Shown in pieces: positions 58,980-64,000 of a stretch of DNA of 64,000 bases. Source of the stretch: an uncultured Erythrobacter sp. (GTDB lineage: Bacteria; Pseudomonadota; Alphaproteobacteria; Sphingomonadales; Sphingomonadaceae); the NCBI GenBank assembly GCA_947498065.1, contig CANMIS010000003.1:248001-312000 (forward strand), in the 5' to 3' direction. The stretch's first letter is position 1; every line of letters begins with the position of its first letter. The notes under the pieces were generated by a model. It saw nothing but the letters and a program-made list of their open reading frames with translations, ran no database searches and was not told the origin of the DNA. Made by a program: the position numbers and the translations under genes.

Positions 58980-59846
58980 ATGGCGCTAATTTTGGCGTCG
59001 GCAAAACGGGTTGATGATTCTTTGTTTTCTGCGGCTTCTATACTGTTTGTTCCTGGCTCGCGGGCTGATCGCTTTGAAAAGGCGAAGGCTGGCGGCGCTG
59101 ATTTGACGGTGATCGATCTAGAAGATGCGGTCGCGGCGGAAGACAAAGTAAGCGCGCGCGATGCGGCCTTGGGTCAGATCGCTGCAAACAAAGCGGGCTG
59201 GGCCATCCGCATTAATCCAGTGCCGACCGCTGCGGGTATCCGCGATCTTGCGGTGCTGGCTGACACGGATGCATTGCCGGACACGCTGCTGGTGCCAATG
59301 GTCGAAAGCGCGCCCGAAATTGAGGTGATCGCCGGTGCGCTTGGCGATCGCTGTCCTGCGCTGGTTCCTCTGGTAGAGACGCCCAGGGGACTACGGCACG
59401 CGCTAGAAATCGTCTCGCACGATGCGGTTGTCGCGCTGATGTTTGGTGGCGGGGATTTCTCTGGTGAGCTCGGTGTCGAGCTCGCTTGGGAGCCACTGCT
59501 AACCGCTCGCCAACAGGTTATTCTCGCCTGCGCAGAGGCGCGCAAGCCCGCGATTGATGTGCCTTACATCAAGCTGGAGGACGAAGCTGGCTTGGCTGAG
59601 GAATGCGCCCGCGCGCAGTCCATCGGCTTTGCTGCCAAGGCTGCGATCCATCCGCGCCAATTGCCCGCGATCAAATCAGCCTTCGCGCCCAGCGAAGCTG
59701 AAGTGTCCGAAGCGCGCGAAGCGCTGGCCGCGTATGAAGCAGGCGGCGGGCGCGCCATTCGGTTCAACGGACGGATGCTCGAGGCGCCGTTCATCAAGAA
59801 ATACCGCGCGGTGATTGCGCGGCACGAGGAGCAAACAAATGCGTGA
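58980..59846 (+). CDS. CitE/HpcH-type CoA-ester lyase (citramalyl/malyl-CoA lyase-like)
   Basis: The 288-residue TIM-barrel protein opens ILFVPGSRADRFEKAKAGGA, has DLTVIDLEDAVAAEDKVSAR, the metal ligand Glu in PLVETPRGLRHA and Asp in MFGGGDFSGELGVELAWEP. The family splits hydroxyacyl-CoA thioesters such as malyl-CoA, methylmalyl-CoA or citramalyl-CoA. Together with the next three genes it forms the set of the itaconate/methylsuccinate route. It starts the plus operon and overlaps the MaoC gene by eight bases. Confidence 0.88.
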   Translation: MALILASAKRVDDSLFSAASILFVPGSRADRFEKAKAGGADLTVIDLEDAVAAEDKVSARDAALGQIAANKAGWAIRINPVPTAAGIRDLAVLADTDALPDTLLVPMVESAPEIEVIAGALGDRCPALVPLVETPRGLRHALEIVSHDAVVALMFGGGDFSGELGVELAWEPLLTARQQVILACAEARKPAIDVPYIKLEDEAGLAEECARAQSIGFAAKAAIHPRQLPAIKSAFAPSEAEVSEAREALAAYEAGGGRAIRFNGRMLEAPFIKKYRAVIARHEEQTNA

Positions 59847-60348
59847 CGGTGTTATCGAAGTTGCCCCTGGGCGCTTTCGCGAAGTTCAGGGCCGCTACTT
59901 TGAAGATTTTCAAGAGGGGCACATTTACGAGCACCGCCCCGGACGCACGATCACCGATGCGGACAATGTGTGGTTTACGCTGCTCACCATGAATACGCAC
60001 CCTGCGCATTTTGATTATGAGCTTTCGAAAGACACCGAATTCGGCAAGCCTTTGGTGGTGAGCCCGTTCACCATTGCGCTGATGACCGGCATGAGTGTGT
60101 CGGACACCAGCGGCAAGGCGATTGCTAATCTTGGCTGGGACGAAGTGCGCATGACCAAGCCGCTGTTCGTGGGCGACACGGTATATTGCGAGAGCGAAGT
60201 TCTCGAAAAACGCGAAAGTAAGAGCCGCCCTGAGCAGGGCATCGTCACCTTCAAAACCGTCGGGAAAAACCAGCACGGCGAAGTCATCGCCCATTACAAG
60301 CGCACGGTGCTTGTTTGGAAGCGCGGCTTTGGCGGCCTCGACGACTAA
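59839..60348 (+). CDS. MaoC-type enoyl-CoA hydratase (itaconyl/mesaconyl-CoA hydratase-like)
   Basis: The 169-residue hot-dog-fold enzyme has the catalytic Asp/His block ITDADNVWFTLLTMNTHPAH, which is close to the DNVxFTxLTMNxxPxH pattern of itaconyl-CoA and mesaconyl-CoA hydratases, and KPLFVGDTVYCESEVLEKRE. It adds water to an unsaturated dicarboxylyl-CoA and gives the substrate for the adjacent lyase. The ATG at 59839 has GAGGAG upstream. Confidence 0.88.
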   Translation: MRDGVIEVAPGRFREVQGRYFEDFQEGHIYEHRPGRTITDADNVWFTLLTMNTHPAHFDYELSKDTEFGKPLVVSPFTIALMTGMSVSDTSGKAIANLGWDEVRMTKPLFVGDTVYCESEVLEKRESKSRPEQGIVTFKTVGKNQHGEVIAHYKRTVLVWKRGFGGLDD

Positions 60349-60372
60349 CCCCATCTCCCAAAGGAATTGACC

Positions 60373-61560
60373 ATGGCTACCGCTGCAAATCTCGAAGACC
60401 AAATCCGCACCATCGATCCCGATGAAGAGCGTGCATTTATGGACGCGATTGATCGCTGGCTGGAGCGTGAAGTGATCCCAGTGATCCAGCATCACGATCA
60501 CGGCGATATCTGGCCAGAGAAGCTGGTGGATCAGATGGCAGAAATGGGCTTGTTTGGCGCAACCATTGGCCAGGAATATGGCGGCCTCGGTCTGCCCGCG
60601 ACAACCTATGCCAAGATTGTGATGCGCATCTCCAGCTATTGGATGGCGATCACGGGTATCTTTAACTCGCACCTGATTATGGCGGCGGCGGTTGAGCGCT
60701 TTGGCACTCCGCAGCAAAAGGCGAAATGGCTGCCAAAGTTCGCGACTGGTGAAATTCGCGGAGGCCTCGCGCTGACGGAACCCAATGCGGGCACCGATCT
60801 CCAGGCGATCCGCACGGTCGCGCGAAAAGATGAGAATGGCGATTACATTCTCAACGGCACCAAAACCTGGATCTCAAACGCCTTGAATGGCCAGTGTTTT
60901 GCGATGTTGGTAAAGACCGATCCAGACGCTGATCCGCGCTATAAGGGCATGAGCCTGTTTATCGCCGACAAGCGTGAAGGCCTGACTACTGGCAAGAAGT
61001 TCGACAAGCTGGGCTACAAGGCGATCGATAGCGCTGAGCTGATCATGGAGGATTACCGCATTCCGGCTGATCAACTGATCGGCGGCGTTGAAGGGCAGGG
61101 TTTCTTCCAGGCGACCGGCGGTCTGGAGCTCGGCCGCATCAATGTCGCCGCGCGCGGTGTTGGCCTTGCCGAAGGTTCACTGCGGCTCGCAACCGAATAT
61201 GCGCAGCAGCGCGAGACGATGGGCAAGCCGATTGCGCACCACCAGGCGATCCAGTTGAAACTGGGCGAAATGGTAACGCGTGCGCGGGCTGCACGGCTGC
61301 TCACGCTGGATGCATCCGAGGCTTACGATTCTGGCGAACGCTGCGACAAAGAGGCCGGTATTGCGAAGTACTTCGCGTCGGAAGCCGCCGTTGAGAACAG
61401 CCAAGAGGCGATGCGTGTCTTTGGTGGCTATTCCTATTCAAAAGAATATGACATCGAGCGTTATTACCGCGACAGCATGTTGATGTGCATCGGCGAGGGG
61501 ACCAACGAAATGCAGCGCATTATTATCGCCAAGCAGCACCTCAAAGAAAACCAGATCTAA
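60373..61560 (+). CDS. Acyl-CoA dehydrogenase
   Basis: The 395-residue flavoenzyme has ALTEPNAGTDLQAIRTVARK, NGTKTWISNALNGQ, the QQRETMGKPIAHHQAIQLKL block and the catalytic Glu in CIGEGTNEMQRIIIA near the C-terminus. It should introduce a double bond into an acyl-CoA, here perhaps an alkylsuccinyl-CoA as in the methylsuccinyl-CoA or itaconate-type clusters. The ATG at 60373 has AAGGA eight bases upstream. Confidence 0.93.
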   Translation: MATAANLEDQIRTIDPDEERAFMDAIDRWLEREVIPVIQHHDHGDIWPEKLVDQMAEMGLFGATIGQEYGGLGLPATTYAKIVMRISSYWMAITGIFNSHLIMAAAVERFGTPQQKAKWLPKFATGEIRGGLALTEPNAGTDLQAIRTVARKDENGDYILNGTKTWISNALNGQCFAMLVKTDPDADPRYKGMSLFIADKREGLTTGKKFDKLGYKAIDSAELIMEDYRIPADQLIGGVEGQGFFQATGGLELGRINVAARGVGLAEGSLRLATEYAQQRETMGKPIAHHQAIQLKLGEMVTRARAARLLTLDASEAYDSGERCDKEAGIAKYFASEAAVENSQEAMRVFGGYSYSKEYDIERYYRDSMLMCIGEGTNEMQRIIIAKQHLKENQI

Positions 61561-61575
61561 GGTAAGGGGCCGGCC

Positions 61576-62793
61576 ATGCATCTTCCGCTAAAGGGTTACC
61601 GTGTCATCAGCGCCGAGCAATATGGCGCTGGTCCCTATGGCACGATGTTTCTCGCCCAAATGGGGGCGGAGGTCATCAAGATTGAGCCGCCGGTGAAGAC
61701 TGGCCCGGACGGAATGCGGCGTGGCGGCGGCGATACGGCGCGCGCGGTTGGGCCGCATTTTCTGCGCGACCATGAGAGCGTCTATTTCAACGCCTTCAAC
61801 CTCAACAAGCGTTCTCTAACGCTCGATTTGAACAGCGAAGAAGGTCAGGCGATCCTGCGTAAGCTTGCATCAACCAGTCATGTCGTTGCCAACAATATGC
61901 GAGGCGATCTGCCGGATCGTTTGGGCCTGACTTACGAGGCGCTCAAAGACGTGAACCCGGCGCTCGTTTGCGCGCATCTATCAGCCTATGGGCGCGACAA
62001 TGAACGCGCGAAATGGCCGGGCTATGACTATCTGATGCAGGCCGAGGCTGGCTATTGCCAGATGACCGGTGAGCCGGGCCAAGTGCCCCAGCGCATGGGC
62101 CTATCGATGGTCGACTTTATGACCGGTACCATTTTCTGCATCGGACTGCTCGGCGCACTTGTTGATGCAGAGCGTTCGGGCAAGGGGCGCGATGTCGACA
62201 CTGACCTTTTGTCCGCCGCCGTGCACCAAACGAGCTATCCTGCGCTGTGGTATATGAACAATGGCGATGAGACGCAGCGCACACCGCGCAGCGCCCATCC
62301 ATCCGCCACGCCCAGCCAAATGTTCAAGGCCGCCGATGGCTGGATGTTTGTGATGTGTCAGCTGCCCAAGTTCTGGGACGTGCTGACCACGCGCATGGGC
62401 CGCGCCGACCTTAGCGACGATCCGAGATTTGCAACGAATGCGGACCGGCTCGCCAATCGCGAAGCGCTAACCGAAATTCTCGACGCGGAATTCTCAGCCA
62501 AGCCGATGGCGCATTGGCAGGACTTGCTGGCGGGTTATGTGCCGGTCGCGCCGGTCTATGAACTGGGCGATGCGCTCGACAATCCATGGCTGGAGACGAT
62601 TGGCCTTCGTGACAGCGTTGAGCATCCCGACAATCCGGATCTCAAGGTGCTTGCGAGCCCGCTCAAGTTTGATGGACAGCGCCCGCCTAATCGCGCCGCA
62701 CCGTTGCTCAGCGCGGATAGCGACGCGATCCTTGCCGACCTTGGCTATGGCGAGAGCGATATCGCTGAGCTGCGCAAAAGCGGCATCGTCTGA
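61576..62793 (+). CDS. CaiB/BaiF family CoA-transferase (1)
   Basis: The 405-residue class III enzyme has LPLKGYRVISAEQYGAGPYG, EVIKIEPPVKTGPDGMRRGG, LNKRSLTLDLNSEEGQAILR and the catalytic Asp151 in WPGYDYLMQAEAGYCQ. It probably transfers CoA to the dicarboxylate from a CoA donor such as succinyl-CoA. The ATG at 61576 has AAGGGG upstream. It is followed by a second, shorter family member, as in heteromeric or paired CoA-transferases. Confidence 0.92.
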   Translation: MHLPLKGYRVISAEQYGAGPYGTMFLAQMGAEVIKIEPPVKTGPDGMRRGGGDTARAVGPHFLRDHESVYFNAFNLNKRSLTLDLNSEEGQAILRKLASTSHVVANNMRGDLPDRLGLTYEALKDVNPALVCAHLSAYGRDNERAKWPGYDYLMQAEAGYCQMTGEPGQVPQRMGLSMVDFMTGTIFCIGLLGALVDAERSGKGRDVDTDLLSAAVHQTSYPALWYMNNGDETQRTPRSAHPSATPSQMFKAADGWMFVMCQLPKFWDVLTTRMGRADLSDDPRFATNADRLANREALTEILDAEFSAKPMAHWQDLLAGYVPVAPVYELGDALDNPWLETIGLRDSVEHPDNPDLKVLASPLKFDGQRPPNRAAPLLSADSDAILADLGYGESDIAELRKSGIV

Positions 62794-62816
62794 TTTAGCG
62801 GAGGCGGGCGAGGGAC

Positions 62817-63917
62817 ATGGGCAAGCTTTCCGGTATCAAGGTCATCGACCTCTCGCTGTTTCTGCCGGGGCCGATGCTGACGGTGATGATGGCCGACCAG
62901 GGCGCGGAAGTGATCAAGGTTGAGCCCATGGCCGGTGATCCCGCGCGCGACCAGGCCCCATTCGACACCTACGGCGACGGCGAGCATTCCGTTTGGTTCG
63001 CAAATCTCAATCGCGGCAAGAAAAGCGTCGTGCTCGATCTTAAAAGTGACGAGGGCAAGGCCGCGCTTCGCGATCTGATCGCTGGCGCAGATGTGTTCGT
63101 CGAAGGCTTCCGGCCTGGCGTGATGAAGCGCCTTGGTTTCGACTATGATGCGGTAAAGGCAATCAAGCCCGACATCGTTTATTGCTCAGTTTCTGCGTTC
63201 GGACAGGAGGGCGCTCTCGCTCACCATCCCGCGCATGATATGGCGGTACAGGCGCTTGCCGGGTTTATGTCGGTCAATGATGGCCCGGACGGAATGCCGG
63301 TCGTGCCGGGCGCACCGAGCGCTGATCTGGCGGCTGGACTGACCGCGCTTTCCGCCGTCTTGATGGCCTTGATTGGGCGCACGAATAGCGGCGAGGGCGC
63401 GTACATCGATTGCGCTATGTTCGACAGCCTTTTGCCGTGGTGCGTGCACACCGCTGGCAGCGCGATAGCGGGCGGTGAGAGCCCGGTCTCATCCGCGCAA
63501 AGGTCGCTCGGCGGTGCGGGTTTTTACCAAGTCTATCAGACGAAAGACGCGCGGCACGTTGTGCTCGGCGGGCGCGAGCTCAAATTTGCTAAGAACCTGC
63601 TCACCGCATTGGGCCGCGAAGACTTGCTGCCGCTGGCCGAGGCACCCGCTGGCGAACAAGGCGAATTGATCGCCTTCCTGCGTTCCACATTCGAAACCAA
63701 ATCGCGCGATGAATGGGTGGATTGGTTTGCCGACAAAGATGTCGCCTTTTCGCCCGTGCTCAATTTCCGCGAAGCTTTGGATGAGCCGCATATTGCCGAG
63801 CGCGGCCTATGGATCGAGGCATCGGATGGCGGACGGCATATTGCGCCTGCGATCCGCTTTGCCGGAGAAGATTGGCAGCCGGGCAGCGTGCCCAAATTGG
63901 GCGAGCATTCTCAATGA
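62817..63917 (+). CDS. CaiB/BaiF family CoA-transferase (2)
   Basis: The 366-residue enzyme has KLSGIKVIDLSLFLPGPMLT, EVIKVEPMAGDPARDQAPFD, RGKKSVVLDLKSDEGKAALR and the catalytic Asp141 in AHHPAHDMAVQALAG. It belongs to the racemase/alpha-methylacyl-CoA or CoA-transferase branch and could be a racemase-like partner of the previous gene. It follows that gene by 23 bases. The tail lies near the end of the window and the operon may continue beyond it. Confidence 0.9.
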   Translation: MGKLSGIKVIDLSLFLPGPMLTVMMADQGAEVIKVEPMAGDPARDQAPFDTYGDGEHSVWFANLNRGKKSVVLDLKSDEGKAALRDLIAGADVFVEGFRPGVMKRLGFDYDAVKAIKPDIVYCSVSAFGQEGALAHHPAHDMAVQALAGFMSVNDGPDGMPVVPGAPSADLAAGLTALSAVLMALIGRTNSGEGAYIDCAMFDSLLPWCVHTAGSAIAGGESPVSSAQRSLGGAGFYQVYQTKDARHVVLGGRELKFAKNLLTALGREDLLPLAEAPAGEQGELIAFLRSTFETKSRDEWVDWFADKDVAFSPVLNFREALDEPHIAERGLWIEASDGGRHIAPAIRFAGEDWQPGSVPKLGEHSQ

Positions 63918-63925
63918 AAGAAAGC

Positions 63926-64000
63926 CTACGCCTCGACGTCGATATGCATCGCGTAGGCGAAGCGGTCTCCGGGGTGGTGGCTGACCGAAATTTCGAAGAT
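63926..64000 (-). CDS. C-terminal fragment of a minus-strand gene (partial)
   Basis: Reading from the window edge on the minus strand gives FEISVSHHPGDRFAYAMHID and VEA before a TAG at 63926. Codons here end in G or C at nearly all third positions, like genuine genes in the window, and the residues look like a protein end. I do not recognise the family. The overlapping plus-strand frame from ATG 63914 is weaker: many A/T third positions and rare codons. The gene would converge on the CoA-transferase operon with only eight bases between the stops. Confidence 0.6.
   Translation of the reverse strand: MFEISVSHHPGDRFAYAMHIDVEA

Noticed and set aside
63914-64000. Plus-strand gene starting at the ATGA overlap with the last CoA-transferase
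   Set aside because: Codons in this frame are rich in A/T third positions and include rare codons, whereas the minus-strand frame has the normal G/C bias and a protein-like end. The plus reading is not excluded because the window stops.

Overview
The window reads as chromosomal DNA of a high-GC alphaproteobacterium, most likely order Sphingomonadales and plausibly Erythrobacteraceae. This is inferred from the gene orders (coaD-PPIase-queA-tgt, rpiB-glyA-nrdR, yqeY-dnaG-rpoD), the TonB-dependent receptor style, the DUF4170/DUF2177 small proteins and the strong GC bias at third codon positions. It carries no rRNA, tRNA, insertion sequence, prophage or CRISPR array that I can see.

Positions 1-36 kb are mostly housekeeping. 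In order: purL; two small membrane proteins; xseB-ispA-coaD-peptidylprolyl isomerase-queA-(ABC exporter)-tgt-chorismate mutase; a lower-GC flavodoxin-fold reductase; rpsD with a clear terminator; the operon rpiB-glyA-small protein-nrdR-trmJ; a DUF1521 protein with a putative self-cleavage motif; an M28 peptidase fused to a membrane domain; yqeY and dnaG-rpoD-DUF2059; carA and carB separated by three small exported proteins; greA; GNAT and DUF4170 genes; a four-gene cluster of YqjD/YqjE-like envelope proteins; eno; and a winged-helix regulator with a repeat-rich N-terminus. At 35.4-37.2 kb lies ribH with a RibBX-type enzyme that has an N-terminal helix-turn-helix. An 18-bp palindrome sits directly upstream of its start.

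From 37.2 to about 63.9 kb the window is a large catabolic region of about 27 genes in tightly coupled operons. A palindrome with core TTGTCCGGACAA occurs four times, only in its three regulatory intergenic spaces: before the alpha/beta hydrolase and the divergent amidase operon; before the TonB receptor operon; and twice between DUF1838 and the divergent CoA-ester lyase operon. The genes suggest the following flow. A TonB receptor and an MFS carrier take up the compound. Flavin oxidases and an aldehyde dehydrogenase oxidise it. Two NodB/PuuE-like hydrolases and an isochorismatase-fold amidase open and deamidate a cyclic imide or hydantoin-like ring. A CoA-transferase, acyl-CoA dehydrogenase, MaoC hydratase and CitE-like lyase, the same set as an itaconate/methylsuccinate module, break down the resulting dicarboxylate. 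leuC-leuD-HMG-CoA lyase-CoA transferase lie directly downstream of one regulated arm. The substrate is not known. The cluster also holds a nitrilase-fold protein with two of its three catalytic residues replaced, and a pair of paralogous small proteins of unknown role.

The window ends in the 3' end of a further minus-strand gene.
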